Assembly (NCBI GenBank): GCA_004556985.1
Contig: SFFC01000096.1
Span: 1 to 15,603 of the forward strand
Length of the DNA stretch: 15,603 bases
Source: Clostridiales bacterium
GTDB lineage: Bacteria > Bacillota > Clostridia > Christensenellales > Aristaeellaceae
Reading direction: 5' to 3'
Shown here: positions 6,727 to 15,124 of the stretch, one piece after another
Position numbering within the stretch: position 1 is the first letter of the stretch
Layout of the letters: every line of letters begins with the position of its first letter
Program-made: the position numbers and the translations under genes
The notes under the pieces: generated by a model
The model's database searches: none
Told to the model about the DNA's origin: nothing
Seen by the model: only the letters and a program-made list of their open reading frames with translations

Positions 6727-7104
6727 TTATCTGGTTGCCTTCTTCTTGCCGGCGATGGTCTTCTTCGGGCCCTTGCGGGTGCGCGCGTTCTGCTTGGTGT
6801 TCTGGCCGCGGACGGGCAGGCCCTTGCGGTGACGCACGCCGCGATAGCAGCCGATCTCCATCAGGCGCTTGATGTCCAGGCCGATGTCGCGGCGCAGGTC
6901 ACCCTCGACCTTCAGGTTGTGCTCGATATATTCACGGATCTTGTTGACGTCCTGCTCCGTGAGATCCTTCACGCGGGTGTCAGGGTTGACGCCGGTGGCG
7001 GCCAGGATCTCCTGAGAGGTCTTGAGGCCGATGCCGAAGATATACGTCAATCCGATTTCGACCCGCTTCTCACGAGGCAGGTCAACGCCAGAAATACGTG
7101 CCAT
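6727..7104 (-). CDS. rpsM: 30S ribosomal protein S13
   Basis: S13 sits in the head of the small subunit and contacts the P-site tRNA and L5 across the subunit bridge. From [19 protein letters not shown] the protein is 125 residues, with [14 protein letters not shown], the helix-hairpin-helix part, and the C-terminal [19 protein letters not shown]. An upstream in-frame ATG at 7170 would add 22 unrelated residues and lacks a good site. GGAGG lies eight bases before the ATG at 7104, so that start is used. A 123-base spacer precedes it. Confidence 0.97.
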   Translation of the reverse strand: MARISGVDLPREKRVEIGLTYIFGIGLKTSQEILAATGVNPDTRVKDLTEQDVNKIREYIEHNLKVEGDLRRDIGLDIKRLMEIGCYRGVRHRKGLPVRGQNTKQNARTRKGPKKTIAGKKKATR

Positions 7105-7227
7105 TGTTTTACCTCCGAACTGAATTCCGTAAGTGTGATTCCTGCTTGATTTCTCTATGAAAAGCCGCATGGTTCGCAGGCATGGCCTGCGCAGCCGCCC
7201 AAGCGATCCTTCCTGTCAGAAAGCAAA
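7105..7227 (-). other. rpmJ-rpsM spacer with hairpin, possible leader
   Basis: This 123-base gap is larger than the usual few tens of bases. It contains a perfect CGCAGGC/GCCTGCG hairpin (7175-7191) around a three-base loop and ends with the rpsM ribosome binding site. In E. coli the S4 repressor binds a pseudoknot just before rpsM. Here rpsD is in the same operon, so the spacer is a candidate S4 target. That role is inference. Confidence 0.45.
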
Positions 7228-7341
7228 TCAGCCCTGCTTCTGCTTGTGCTTCGGGTTCTCGCAGATGACCATGATGCGGCCCTTGCGCTTGATGATCTTG
7301 CACTTCTCGCAGATAGGCTTGACAGACGGTCTAACCTTCAT
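7228..7341 (-). CDS. rpmJ: 50S ribosomal protein L36
   Basis: L36 is the smallest ribosomal protein and binds 23S rRNA in the large subunit. The 37 residues start [20 protein letters not shown] and end in NPKHKQKQG, a full-length match to the zinc-binding form. Ligands are Cys11, Cys14, Cys27 and His32. GGAGG lies ten bases before the ATG. It is the usual neighbour of infA, 29 bases downstream of it. Confidence 0.97.
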   Translation of the reverse strand: MKVRPSVKPICEKCKIIKRKGRIMVICENPKHKQKQG

Positions 7342-7370
7342 TTTGTCCGTTCCTCCTCGAATTTGTTTTC

Positions 7371-7592
7371 TCAACCCTTGCTGCGCCAGGTGATGCGTCC
7401 CCTGGTGAGATCATAGGGAGAAATTTCGACCTTGACCTTATCGCCCGGGTAGATACGGATGAAGTTCATGCGGATCTTTCCGGAGATCTGGGCCATGATT
7501 TTATGCCCGCCGGCCACCTCTACGCGAAAATTCGCGTTCGGCAGCGCCTCGACGACGACGCCTTCAACCTCGATATTGTCGCTCTTGGGCAA
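7371..7592 (-). CDS. infA: Translation initiation factor IF-1
   Basis: IF-1 binds the ribosomal A site during initiation and supports IF-2 and IF-3. The 73-residue OB-fold protein carries [56 protein letters not shown] and a C-terminal TWRS segment, typical of the family. The start codon is TTG at 7592. There is no ATG nearby, and AAGGAGG lies seven bases upstream, so the non-AUG start is well supported. It begins two bases after the end of the KOW-domain gene, which suggests translational coupling. Confidence 0.96.
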   Translation of the reverse strand: MPKSDNIEVEGVVVEALPNANFRVEVAGGHKIMAQISGKIRMNFIRIYPGDKVKVEISPYDLTRGRITWRSKG

Positions 7593-7594
7593 AG

Positions 7595-7897
7595 TTAACC
7601 CTCCTTACGCGGCAACAAAGCCTCTTGATAGCCGATTGCATCTAGTTTATTTCGCACTTCAGAGTCAAAAATCCTCTTTTTTGCAAAAATTTTTTCTTGA
7701 ATTTCTTCAAGAACTTCGGGTTTTGCGACCAGATGCTTGATCTTCTTCCTCTTGGGATTGTCCACCTTCCGCTGGCAGCCGTTTGCGATCGCCACATAGT
7801 TCTCGTCGAGCACGGCGACGACCACGAAGTAATGTCCCTGATCGCGTCCTGCCTTGGAGAAAACCACGCGGCCGACCTCCATCGGGAACGAGCTCAT
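7595..7897 (-). CDS. KOW-domain RNA-binding protein (YbzG-like)
   Basis: This small 100-residue protein begins with a KOW-type segment, [33 protein letters not shown], followed by a basic patch ([15 protein letters not shown]) and a charged helical tail. It resembles L14e/L6e-type RNA-binding proteins. Bacillus subtilis has a homologous gene, ybzG, at the same place between map and infA. The exact function is not established to my knowledge; ribosome or RNA association is inferred from fold and context. The ATG overlaps the map stop codon as ATGA, and GGAGG lies seven bases before it. Confidence 0.88.
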   Translation of the reverse strand: MSSFPMEVGRVVFSKAGRDQGHYFVVVAVLDENYVAIANGCQRKVDNPKRKKIKHLVAKPEVLEEIQEKIFAKKRIFDSEVRNKLDAIGYQEALLPRKEG

Positions 7898-8667
7898 CGC
7901 GTCTCCTCCTTATGATATCCCGGCAGCGAGAGCAGCTCGGGCTCGCCATCCGTGATGAGGATGGTGTGTTCATAATGGGAGCAGAGGCTGCCGTCCCGGG
8001 TGACGACCGTCCAGCCGTCGCGCAGCGTTCTGACGTGATAGTCGCCCGCCGCGATCATCGGCTCGATGCAGATCGTCATGCCCTTGCGCAGACGGACGCC
8101 GTGACCGGGCACGCCGAAATTCGGCACGCTCGGCTCTTCGTGCATCTCGCGGCCGATGCCGTGTCCGCACAGGTCGCGGACGGCGGAAAATCCGCGCTCC
8201 TCGACGTACTGCTGCACGGCATGGCCGATATCGCTGATGCGGTTTCCCTCCCGCGCGACCTCGAGCGCGGCAAAGAAGCTCTGCTGCGTGACGTCGATGA
8301 GGCGCTGCGCCTCCTCGGAGATGGCGCCGACGCCGACGGTCAGCGCGCTGTCCGACTGCCAGCCATCCAGGATCAGGCCCGCGTCAATCGAGAGGATCTG
8401 CCCCTCGCGCAGCACCGTCTCCTGCGACGGAATGCCGTGGACAACCTGGCTGTCGACCGACGTGCAGATCGAGGCGGGATAGCCCTCGTAGTTCAGGAAG
8501 GAGGGAATGGCGCCGAACGAACGAATGAGCTTTTCCGCAAAGCGGTCAAGCTCCTTCGTCGTCACGCCCGGTTCGACCTTCTTGCTGAGCTGCGTGAGCA
8601 CCTCGTGAAGCATCGCGCCGGCTCTGCGCATCTTTTCGATCTGGGTTGCGTTCTTGATGGTAATCAT
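7894..8667 (-). CDS. map: Methionine aminopeptidase, type I
   Basis: MAP removes the initiator methionine from nascent proteins with small second residues. The 257-residue enzyme has the pita-bread fold's five metal ligands: Asp95 and Asp106 (SIDAG and WQSDSALT), His169 (GHGIGREMHEEP), Glu202 (IEPM) and Glu233 (YEHTILIT). There is no N-terminal zinc-finger extension. The ATG overlaps the adk stop (ATGA), and the far end overlaps the KOW gene in the same way, so the three are translationally coupled. The usual G-Y-x-G-D of the second ligand is GWQSD here, a mild variation. Confidence 0.97.
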   Translation of the reverse strand: MITIKNATQIEKMRRAGAMLHEVLTQLSKKVEPGVTTKELDRFAEKLIRSFGAIPSFLNYEGYPASICTSVDSQVVHGIPSQETVLREGQILSIDAGLILDGWQSDSALTVGVGAISEEAQRLIDVTQQSFFAALEVAREGNRISDIGHAVQQYVEERGFSAVRDLCGHGIGREMHEEPSVPNFGVPGHGVRLRKGMTICIEPMIAAGDYHVRTLRDGWTVVTRDGSLCSHYEHTILITDGEPELLSLPGYHKEETR

Positions 8668-9293
8668 TTCGCCTCACCCAGCGCGCTGAGGATGGCGCTG
8701 AAGCAATCGTCCATCGGCTGAGAACCGTCCACCGTCTTGAGCAGGCCCTGCTCCGCGTAGAAATCGATGAGCGGGGCGGTCTGCGCATGGTAGACCTTGA
8801 GGCGGCTGAGCACCGTCTCCGCCTTGTCGTCGTCGCGCTGAATCAGCCCGGCGCCGCACTTCTCGCAGGTGGTGCTGCCGTTGAGGCGGCTGACATGGTA
8901 GGTGCCGCCGCAGGAGAGACAGACGCGGCGCCCGGAGAGGCGCTCCGTCAGCTTCTCGTCGCTGACCTCGATGTCGATGACGGCATCGATCTTCGCGAAG
9001 GTCGCCAGCGCCTGCGCCTGGGGCACAGTGCGCGGGAAGCCGTCGAGAATGTAGCCGTTCTCGCAATCCTTCGCAGCCAGCCGTTCGCGGACGATGTCGA
9101 TCACGACGCTGTCAGGAACGAGCTCGCCCTTGTCGATATAGGCCTTGGCGGCCAGACCGGTCGGGGTCTGCTCCTTGATGGCGCGGCGAAGGATGTCGCC
9201 CGTGGAAATCTGAGGGATGCCCAGCCGCTCGCACACGCGAACGGCCTGGGTCCCCTTGCCCGCGCCGGGCGGGCCAAGAAAAATCACATTCAT
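8664..9293 (-). CDS. adk: Adenylate kinase with zinc-binding LID
   Basis: Adk equilibrates ATP and AMP with two ADP in the cytoplasm. The 209-residue protein has the P-loop GPPGAGKGT (7-15), STGDILRRAI, YILDGFPRT (81-89) and the LID domain GRRVCLSCGGTYH. Four cysteines (125, 128, 143, 146) form a CX2C-X14-CX2C zinc site. The internal spacing is two residues shorter than the usual X16, and the fourth ligand is Cys where Bacillus has Asp. It lies between secY and map, as in most Bacillota. A GAGGT site lies six bases before the ATG. Confidence 0.97.
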   Translation of the reverse strand: MNVIFLGPPGAGKGTQAVRVCERLGIPQISTGDILRRAIKEQTPTGLAAKAYIDKGELVPDSVVIDIVRERLAAKDCENGYILDGFPRTVPQAQALATFAKIDAVIDIEVSDEKLTERLSGRRVCLSCGGTYHVSRLNGSTTCEKCGAGLIQRDDDKAETVLSRLKVYHAQTAPLIDFYAEQGLLKTVDGSQPMDDCFSAILSALGEAK

Positions 9294-9318
9294 GTGAGCA
9301 CCTCACGCTTGTCGGATA

Positions 9319-10566
9319 TCAACCGAGGAAGCCCTTGTGGTGACGCATGACCATCTGCGCCTCGATCTGACGGATCGTCTCGATGCCGACGGAAACCGCG
9401 ATCAGCACGGAGCTCGCGCCGAACGGCGCGTTGATGCCGAAGATTCGGGTCAGCATGGTCGGAATGGTCGCCAGCACGGCGAGGAACAGCGCGCTGAACA
9501 GCGTCAGACGGCTCGACACGCGGCTCAGGTACTCCGTCGTCGCGCGGCCCTGGCGGATGCCGGGGATGATGCCGCCGTTCTGCTGCAGGTTTTTGCTGAT
9601 GTCAACCGGATTGAACGTGATGCTGGTGTAGAAGTAGGTAAACGCGATGATCAGCACCGCGAGCACCACCTGATACCAGATGCCGGCCTGGAAGTTCGAC
9701 CACCAGAGGTTGATCCCGCTGCTCGGGAAGAACGCGAAGATGGTCGCCGGGAACTGGAGGATGGCGAAGCCGAAGATCAGCGGCATGACGCCGGTGGAGT
9801 TCAGCTTCATCGGGATGTGGGTGGACTGGCCGCCGTACATCTTGCGGCCCACCACGCGCTTGGCATACTGCACAGGCACGCGGCGCTCGCCCATGTCGAC
9901 GTAGGTGATGGCGACGATCATCGCGAGGAACGCGATGACGATCGCGACCACGGCGATCACGGAGACGGAGCCGTCGACCATGCCGACGAGGGCGCTGGTC
10001 GCCCAGTTGAACATGTTGGACACGATGCCCGCCATGATCAGCAGGGAGATGCCGTTGCCGATGCCCTTCTCAGTGATGCGCTCGCCGATCCACATGGCCA
10101 GCGAGGTGCCGGCCGCCATGGACAGGCCGATGACGACGTACCAGAGGAAGCCCTCCTTGGCCGTGGCGCGCATCGCGAACACGAGGCCGACAGCCTGGAT
10201 GAACGCGAGCGCGACGGTCAGGTAACGGGTCCACTCGGTGATCTTCTTGCGGCCCTCAGGGCCTTCCTTCGCCAGCTTCTCAAGCGCAGGCACAGCCACG
10301 GTCAGCAGCTGCAGGATAATGCTCGCGTTGATGTACGGCGTGATGCCCATCGCCATGATGGTCATCTGGGAGAAGGAACCGCCGGTCATCATGTTCATGA
10401 AACCGAGGATGGAGAACTGGTCGACGTACTTGCTGACCTCCGCGAGGTTCATGCCCGGAACCGGGATGACGCTCAGCAGGCGGTAGACCAGCAGCATGCC
10501 AAAGGTGTAGAGGATCTTCTTGCGGAGTTCAGGAATGCGCCAGGCATTCTTCATCTTTTCCAGCAT
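9319..10566 (-). CDS. secY: Preprotein translocase channel subunit SecY
   Basis: SecY forms the protein-conducting channel of the plasma membrane with SecE and SecG and works with SecA. The 415-residue protein has ten hydrophobic segments by eye. It starts with MLEKMKNAWRIPELRKKILY and includes PVPGMN, the MAMGITPYINASIILQLL signature, GERITEKGIGNGISLLI, GGQSTHIPMKLN and a C-terminal MVMRHHKGFLG tail. One base separates the rplO stop from the ATG, and GAGGTGAT lies just upstream inside the rplO end. Length is within the family's range. Confidence 0.97.
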   Translation of the reverse strand: MLEKMKNAWRIPELRKKILYTFGMLLVYRLLSVIPVPGMNLAEVSKYVDQFSILGFMNMMTGGSFSQMTIMAMGITPYINASIILQLLTVAVPALEKLAKEGPEGRKKITEWTRYLTVALAFIQAVGLVFAMRATAKEGFLWYVVIGLSMAAGTSLAMWIGERITEKGIGNGISLLIMAGIVSNMFNWATSALVGMVDGSVSVIAVVAIVIAFLAMIVAITYVDMGERRVPVQYAKRVVGRKMYGGQSTHIPMKLNSTGVMPLIFGFAILQFPATIFAFFPSSGINLWWSNFQAGIWYQVVLAVLIIAFTYFYTSITFNPVDISKNLQQNGGIIPGIRQGRATTEYLSRVSSRLTLFSALFLAVLATIPTMLTRIFGINAPFGASSVLIAVSVGIETIRQIEAQMVMRHHKGFLG

Positions 10567-10567
10567 A

Positions 10568-11008
10568 TCAGATCACCTCAGCAGTTCCACCGACGGCCTC
10601 GATCTTCTCCTTTGCAGAACCGGTGAACTTCACGGCCTTCACCGTCAGTTTCTTGGTCAGCTCGCCGCCGCCCAGAACCTTGAGGCCGTCCAGCTCCTTG
10701 CGGATGATCTTCTTCTCGACGAGCAGCTTGGCGGTCACCTCAGTGCCCTCCTCGAAGATCTCCAGAGCGCCGACATTCACGGTCGCATATTCTTTCGCAA
10801 AGATGTTGGTAAATCCGCGCTTGGGCAGCTGGCGGACCAGAGGCATCTGGCCGCCCTCAAATCCCGGACGCTTGCCGCCGCCGCTGCGGGCCTTGGCGCC
10901 CTTGTGGCCCTTGCCGGACGTCTTGCCCAGGCCGGAGCCGACGCCGCGGCCGAGACGGCGCGGCGAAGTGGTGGAGCCCACAGCGGGCTTCAGCTCATTC
11001 AGCTTCAT
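10568..11008 (-). CDS. rplO: 50S ribosomal protein L15
   Basis: L15 is a late-assembly protein of the large subunit. The 146-residue product starts [20 protein letters not shown], has the basic glycine-rich stretch [18 protein letters not shown] and the segment [17 protein letters not shown], and ends in the conserved [24 protein letters not shown] lies nine bases before the ATG. It lies between rpmD and secY as in the standard spc operon. Confidence 0.97.
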   Translation of the reverse strand: MKLNELKPAVGSTTSPRRLGRGVGSGLGKTSGKGHKGAKARSGGGKRPGFEGGQMPLVRQLPKRGFTNIFAKEYATVNVGALEIFEEGTEVTAKLLVEKKIIRKELDGLKVLGGGELTKKLTVKAVKFTGSAKEKIEAVGGTAEVI

Positions 11009-11021
11009 GGTGAAATCCTCC

Positions 11022-11204
11022 TTACTCGCCGATCTCGACCACGTCCACCAGGTGCTTGACCTTGAAGATCATGCCGCGGATGGACGGCGTGTCCTCAAAC
11101 ACCTTCGTGGAGCGGATCTTGTGCAGGCCCAGCGCCTTCACAATCTTAATGTGGTTGGGCTTGCTGGAGACAGGAGACTTCACAAGCGTAACCTGCAATT
11201 TCAT
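11022..11204 (-). CDS. rpmD: 50S ribosomal protein L30
   Basis: L30 is a small protein of the large subunit, present in Bacillota and many other bacteria. From [20 protein letters not shown] the product is 60 residues, with [23 protein letters not shown], the usual family core. An ATG at 11228 would add eight charged residues and overlap rpsE. ATG 11204 has GGAGG eight bases upstream and gives the family's normal length, so it is preferred. Confidence 0.96.
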   Translation of the reverse strand: MKLQVTLVKSPVSSKPNHIKIVKALGLHKIRSTKVFEDTPSIRGMIFKVKHLVDVVEIGE

Positions 11205-11220
11205 CGTCTCTTCCTCCTTC

Positions 11221-11778
11221 TCAGCCAAGCAGCTCTTCGACGGTCTTGCCGCGCATCTTCGCCACTTCCTCGGCGCTGCGCAGGGAAGCCAGACCCTCGA
11301 TGGTCGCCTTCACCATGTTAATCGGGTTGTTGGAGCCGTAGCTCTTGGTGCGGATATCCTTGATACCGCAGAGCTCGAGAACAGCACGGGCCGGGCCGCC
11401 GGCGATAACGCCGGTGCCTTCCGGGGCCGGCAGCAGCACGATCTCGCCGGTGCCGAAGTGGCCGACGGTCTCGTGCGGGATGGACGTGCCCTTCATGCTG
11501 ACATGGACGAGATGCTTCTTGGCATCCTCGCCGGCCTTGCGCGCGGCTTCCGGAATTTCGGTCGCCTTGCCGATGCCGCAGCCGACGCGGCCCTTGCCGT
11601 CGCCGATGACGACCAGCGCAGCGAAGCGCATGTTGCGGCCGCCCTTGACAGTCTTGGAGACGCGGTTGATCGCAACCATCTTCTCCTGGAACTCGCTCTC
11701 CGGCCTGCGGTCGCGGCGCGGGCCGCGCTCACGGCGCTCGCCGCGCTCCTGCGGTTTCTTTTCCATTTCCTGAGGCAT
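11221..11778 (-). CDS. rpsE: 30S ribosomal protein S5
   Basis: S5 lies near the mRNA entry channel and affects decoding fidelity and helicase activity. The 185-residue protein has an N-terminal Arg/Glu-rich tail (about 1-28), then [56 protein letters not shown] and [16 protein letters not shown], the double-stranded RNA-binding and C-terminal domains of S5. GGAGG lies nine bases before the ATG. It stands between rplR and rpmD. Confidence 0.97.
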   Translation of the reverse strand: MPQEMEKKPQERGERRERGPRRDRRPESEFQEKMVAINRVSKTVKGGRNMRFAALVVIGDGKGRVGCGIGKATEIPEAARKAGEDAKKHLVHVSMKGTSIPHETVGHFGTGEIVLLPAPEGTGVIAGGPARAVLELCGIKDIRTKSYGSNNPINMVKATIEGLASLRSAEEVAKMRGKTVEELLG

Positions 11779-11798
11779 TCTTCGTATCCTCCCTTGAA

Positions 11799-12167
11799 TC
11801 AGAAGTCGAGGCCCGCTTCACGGGCGCCTGCGGCGACCTCCGCCACGCGGCCGGTGTAGACATAGCCGCCGCGGTCGAAGACGACCTGCTTGATGCCGGC
11901 CTGCAGCGCGCGCTCGGCGACGGTCTTGCCGACGAGCTTGCTCGCGCCCTTCTTGTCCAGCTCGGCGAGCTGGCCCTTGATCTGCGGATCGAGGGTGGAG
12001 CAGGAAACCAGGGTCTTGCCGACGGTGTCGTCGATCACCTGCACATAGATGTGGTTGAGGCTGCGATAGACGCTCAGGCGCGGCATCTCGGGCGTGCCGC
12101 TGATCTTCTTACGCACACGCTCATGACGGATCACACGGATCTCATTACGATCACGTTTGGTGAACAT
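11799..12167 (-). CDS. rplR: 50S ribosomal protein L18
   Basis: L18 binds 5S rRNA together with L5 and brings it to the large subunit. The 122 residues include [34 protein letters not shown] and the C-terminal [28 protein letters not shown], both characteristic. Length is standard. GGGAG lies about nine bases before the ATG. It follows rplF and precedes rpsE. Confidence 0.97.
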   Translation of the reverse strand: MFTKRDRNEIRVIRHERVRKKISGTPEMPRLSVYRSLNHIYVQVIDDTVGKTLVSCSTLDPQIKGQLAELDKKGASKLVGKTVAERALQAGIKQVVFDRGGYVYTGRVAEVAAGAREAGLDF

Positions 12168-12185
12168 TAGCGCTCACTCCCTTTC

Positions 12186-12728
12186 TTACTTCTTACCAGT
12201 CTTGCCTTCCTTTTGACGGACGACCTCACCCGCATAGCGGATGCCCTTGCCATGATACGGCTCCGGGCTGCGGACCGCACGGATGTCGGCGGCGACGTTG
12301 CCCACCTGCTGCTTGTCGATGCCGGAGACCTCGATGGTCGTCTGGTTCGGCGTGGCGAAGGCGATGTTGGCCGGCGCCTTCATGATCACCGGATGGCTGT
12401 AGCCGATGGTGATGGTGAGGGTGTCGCCCTTGGCGTCGGCGCGGTAGCCGGTGCCCACCAGGTTGAGCGTCTTCTTGTAGCCCGTGCTCACGCCGGTGAC
12501 CATGTTGGCGATCAGCGCGCGGTAGAGGCCGTGGAAAGCGCGGTTCTGCTTCTCGTCGTTCGGGCGGGTCACGAGGATCTCGCTGCCCTCCTGCTTGACG
12601 GTGATGTTCTTGTTGACCTCCTGGGTCAGCGTGCCCTTCGGGCCCTTCACGGTGACAAGGTTGTCGTCGGAAACGGTAACCGTGACGCCAGCCGGGATTG
12701 CGATCGGATGTCTTCCGATTCGAGACAT
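12186..12728 (-). CDS. rplF: 50S ribosomal protein L6
   Basis: L6 sits near the factor-binding site and the sarcin-ricin loop. The 180-residue protein starts MSRIGRHPIAIPAGVTV, has the duplicated alpha/beta L6 fold, and ends with RSPEPYHGKGIRYAGEVV and a basic KEGKTGKK tail. All are typical, and the length is normal. GGAGG lies eight bases before the ATG. It lies between rpsH and rplR. Confidence 0.97.
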   Translation of the reverse strand: MSRIGRHPIAIPAGVTVTVSDDNLVTVKGPKGTLTQEVNKNITVKQEGSEILVTRPNDEKQNRAFHGLYRALIANMVTGVSTGYKKTLNLVGTGYRADAKGDTLTITIGYSHPVIMKAPANIAFATPNQTTIEVSGIDKQQVGNVAADIRAVRSPEPYHGKGIRYAGEVVRQKEGKTGKK

Positions 12729-12757
12729 TGTTTCTACCTCCGTTTCAGCGTCGTCAA

Positions 12758-13156
12758 TTACCAGATGTAGGCGAGCACTTCGCCGCCGACCTTGGCCTCG
12801 CGGGCCTGCTTATCGGTCATCACGCCCTTGGACGTGGAGACGATCGCAATGCCCAGACCACCGAGCACCTTCGGCAGCTCCTCGCACTGCGCGTAGACGC
12901 GCAGGCCCGGCTTGCTGATGCGCTTGAGGCCAACGATGACGCTCTGCTTCTTATCGGTGTACTTGAGGCCGATCTTGATCTGGCCAGCCAGGCCGTCGTC
13001 GATCAGATCAACGCTCTTGATATAGCCTTCGTCGAGCAGGATCTTCGCGATGGACTTCTTCATGTTGGAAGCCGGAATCATCACGCTCTCATGCTTGGCG
13101 ACTTGAGCATTGCGGATGCGGGTGAGCATATCTGCAATGGGATCGTTAACGAGCAT
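12758..13156 (-). CDS. rpsH: 30S ribosomal protein S8
   Basis: S8 is a primary 16S rRNA-binding protein of the platform and, in E. coli, the translational repressor of the spc operon. The 132-residue product has [14 protein letters not shown] near the N-terminus and the C-terminal signature [31 protein letters not shown] lies seven bases before the ATG. No obvious S8-like helix mimic was recognised by eye in the neighbouring rplE region. Confidence 0.97.
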   Translation of the reverse strand: MLVNDPIADMLTRIRNAQVAKHESVMIPASNMKKSIAKILLDEGYIKSVDLIDDGLAGQIKIGLKYTDKKQSVIVGLKRISKPGLRVYAQCEELPKVLGGLGIAIVSTSKGVMTDKQAREAKVGGEVLAYIW

Positions 13157-13168
13157 TTCAGTCCCTCC

Positions 13169-13336
13169 TTACCAGCTGGCCTTGCGGACGCCGGGAATCT
13201 GTCCCAAACAAATGCGGCAGACGCCGTACTTGCGAAGCACGGAGTGCGGACGGCCGCACAGGCGGCAGCGGGTATAAGCGCGAGTAGAGAACTTCGGCTC
13301 CTTCTGCTGCTTGTTGATCATACTGGTCTTAGCCAT
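13169..13336 (-). CDS. rpsN: 30S ribosomal protein S14, zinc type, with 6-residue deletion
   Basis: S14 sits in the 30S head and is needed for late assembly. The product is 55 residues from [16 protein letters not shown], where type Z S14 is normally 61. The zinc ligands Cys24, Cys27, Cys40 and Cys43 are all kept (CRLC, CRIC). After CRIC the usual FRELAYK stretch is reduced to a single Leu before [11 protein letters not shown], an in-frame loss of about 18 bases. Everything else matches the family. An upstream ATG at 13396 lies inside rplE and would add 20 unrelated residues. ATG 13336 has GGAGG close by and is preferred. Confidence 0.95.
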   Translation of the reverse strand: MAKTSMINKQQKEPKFSTRAYTRCRLCGRPHSVLRKYGVCRICLGQIPGVRKASW

Positions 13337-13350
13337 GTTTGTCCTCCTCC

Positions 13351-13893
13351 TTACTTCGTGAACGGCATGCCCATCAGGCGCAGGAGCTCTTTGCACTCCT
13401 CGTCGGTGTGCGCGGTCGTCACAAAGATCATTTCCATGCCGCGAACCTTCTCCACCTTGTCGTACTCGATTTCGGGGAAGAGGAGCTGCTCGCGAATGCC
13501 CAGCGCGTAGTTGCCGCGGCCGTCAAAAGCCTTGTCGCTCACGCCGTGGAAGTCGCGGACGCGCGGGAGGGCGATGTTCATGAGCTTGTCCATGAACTCG
13601 TACATGCGCTCGCCGCGGAGGGTGACCTTGGCGCCGATGTTCATGCCCTCGCGGAGCTTGAAGTTCGCGATGGACTTCTTCGCCTTGGTGGTGATGGCCT
13701 TCTGGCCGGCGATGGTCTCAAGCTCCTTGACGGCAGCTTCCAGCGCCTTGGGGTTATCCTTGCAGTCGCCCAGGCCCATGTTGATGACGATCTTGTCGAT
13801 CTTCGGGATCTGGTTGACGTTCTTGTAACCGAACTTCTGCTTGAGGGCAGGAACAACTTCGGTCACGTACTTATCATAAAGACGCGCGTCCAT
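13351..13893 (-). CDS. rplE: 50S ribosomal protein L5
   Basis: L5 binds 5S rRNA and contacts the P-site tRNA and S13. The 180-residue protein has [54 protein letters not shown] residues and the C-terminal [20 protein letters not shown], diagnostic of the family. Length is standard. GGAGG lies nine bases before the ATG. It follows rplX in the normal spc order. Confidence 0.97.
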   Translation of the reverse strand: MDARLYDKYVTEVVPALKQKFGYKNVNQIPKIDKIVINMGLGDCKDNPKALEAAVKELETIAGQKAITTKAKKSIANFKLREGMNIGAKVTLRGERMYEFMDKLMNIALPRVRDFHGVSDKAFDGRGNYALGIREQLLFPEIEYDKVEKVRGMEMIFVTTAHTDEECKELLRLMGMPFTK

Positions 13894-13911
13894 GGTTTAC
13901 TCCCTCCTGCA

Positions 13912-14226
13912 TTACGCTTCGATGTTCGCGCCGCACTTCTTGCAGACGCGGACCTTGGTGCCGTTCTCCAGCACGCTGTAGCCGACGCGGGTGCCCTTCC
14001 CGCACTTGGGGCAGACCAGCATCACGTTGCTGGCATCGATGGCGGCTTCCTTCTTGATGATGCCGCCCGGCACGCCCTGCTGGCGCGGCTTCTGGTGCTT
14101 GGTGGCAACGGCGACGCCCTCGACGACGATCTTGCCAGTCTTCGGGGAGGCCACAAGAACCTTGCCCTTGCTGCCCTTATCCTTGCCGGTGATCACGACC
14201 ACCGTATCCTTGGAACGGATATGCAT
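13912..14226 (-). CDS. rplX: 50S ribosomal protein L24
   Basis: L24 starts assembly of the large subunit. The 104-residue protein has the KOW core [18 protein letters not shown], then [16 protein letters not shown]-terminal zinc ribbon-like pair, CPKC (72-75) and CKKC (95-98), is common in non-Enterobacterial L24. AAGGAGG is about 13 bases before the ATG at 14226, a wider gap than for the neighbouring genes, but no closer start exists. Confidence 0.96.
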   Translation of the reverse strand: MHIRSKDTVVVITGKDKGSKGKVLVASPKTGKIVVEGVAVATKHQKPRQQGVPGGIIKKEAAIDASNVMLVCPKCGKGTRVGYSVLENGTKVRVCKKCGANIEA

Positions 14227-14244
14227 AATTCTTTCGCCACCTCC

Positions 14245-14613
14245 TTACAGAACTTCGGGGGCCAGAGACACGATCTTCATGAAGTCGTGCTCGCGCAGCT
14301 CGCGGGCGACCGGTCCAAAGATGCGGGTGCCGCGGGGCTGCTTGTCGTTGCCGATGATGACGGCAGCGTTGTCGTCAAAACGGATGTAGGTGCCGTCCTT
14401 ACGACGGTAGCTCTTGTGCGTGCGAACGATGACGGCCTTCACGACGTCGCCCTTCTTCACAACGCCGCCGGGCGTTGCGCTCTTGACCGAAGCCATGATG
14501 ATATCGCCGACCGAGCCGGTCTGGCGGAAAGAACCGCCCATGACGCGGAAGCACATAATTTCCTTGGCGCCGGTGTTGTCGGCGACCTTAAGACGCGTTT
14601 GCGGCTGAATCAT
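14245..14613 (-). CDS. rplN: 50S ribosomal protein L14
   Basis: L14 lies at the subunit interface and is the docking site of the silencing factor RsfS. The 122 residues include [68 protein letters not shown] and a final SLAPEVL, nearly invariant features. AAGGAGG lies ten bases before the ATG. It starts the classical spc part, 29 bases after rpsQ. Confidence 0.98.
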   Translation of the reverse strand: MIQPQTRLKVADNTGAKEIMCFRVMGGSFRQTGSVGDIIMASVKSATPGGVVKKGDVVKAVIVRTHKSYRRKDGTYIRFDDNAAVIIGNDKQPRGTRIFGPVARELREHDFMKIVSLAPEVL

Positions 14614-14642
14614 TGAGTTATTTCCTCCTTATCCGACAGGGC

Positions 14643-14903
14643 TTACTTCGCCTTCTCGATGATCTCGACCAGGCGCCAGCGCTTGTCATGGCTAAGCGGA
14701 CGGGTCTCCATGACGCGCACGGTGTCGCCGATGCCACACTCGTTCTTCTCGTCATGGGCCTTGATCTTGGTGGTGCGGTTCATGATCTTGCCATACAGGG
14801 GATGGCGAACGCGATACTTGACCGCGATGGTGATGGTCTTATCCATCTTGTCGCTGACGACGACGCCAACGCGGGTCTTGCGCATTCCTCTCACTTCAGA
14901 CAT
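14643..14903 (-). CDS. rpsQ: 30S ribosomal protein S17
   Basis: S17 is an early-binding OB-fold protein of the small subunit. The 86 residues include [39 protein letters not shown] and the C-terminal [21 protein letters not shown], the standard signature. AAGGAG lies nine bases before the ATG. It is the last gene of the S10 operon order, after rpmC. Confidence 0.97.
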   Translation of the reverse strand: MSEVRGMRKTRVGVVVSDKMDKTITIAVKYRVRHPLYGKIMNRTTKIKAHDEKNECGIGDTVRVMETRPLSHDKRWRLVEIIEKAK

Positions 14904-14923
14904 GGTTGCTGTCTCCTTTCAGG

Positions 14924-15124
14924 TTACGCCTGAGCCTTCAGCTCGAGGCTGCGCAGCGCGGTCTTGGCACGGGCGATGTCGCGCTTGGTCTTCGCGATCG
15001 CGGTCGTGTCCTGGAGCTGGCCGGTCGCCAGCTGGAAGCGCAGATTGAAGAGCTCCTTCTTCAGCTCCACAACCTTATCGTTGAGCTCGGCAGCGGACAG
15101 ATCGCTAAACTGATTGTTCTTCAT
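14924..15124 (-). CDS. rpmC: 50S ribosomal protein L29
   Basis: L29 lies at the rim of the exit tunnel near the binding sites of trigger factor and SRP. The 66-residue, mostly helical protein has [20 protein letters not shown] and [14 protein letters not shown], typical of the family. Its ATG overlaps the rplP stop by one base (TAATG), which points to translational coupling. The ribosome binding site, a weak GGTGGTGA, lies inside the rplP end. Confidence 0.96.
   Translation of the reverse strand: MKNNQFSDLSAAELNDKVVELKKELFNLRFQLATGQLQDTTAIAKTKRDIARAKTALRSLELKAQA

Noticed and set aside
9337..10626. Plus-strand frame of 429 codons antisense to secY
   Set aside because: Its Asp/His/Arg-rich composition mirrors the hydrophobic codons of SecY on the other strand; no motif or start signal supports it.
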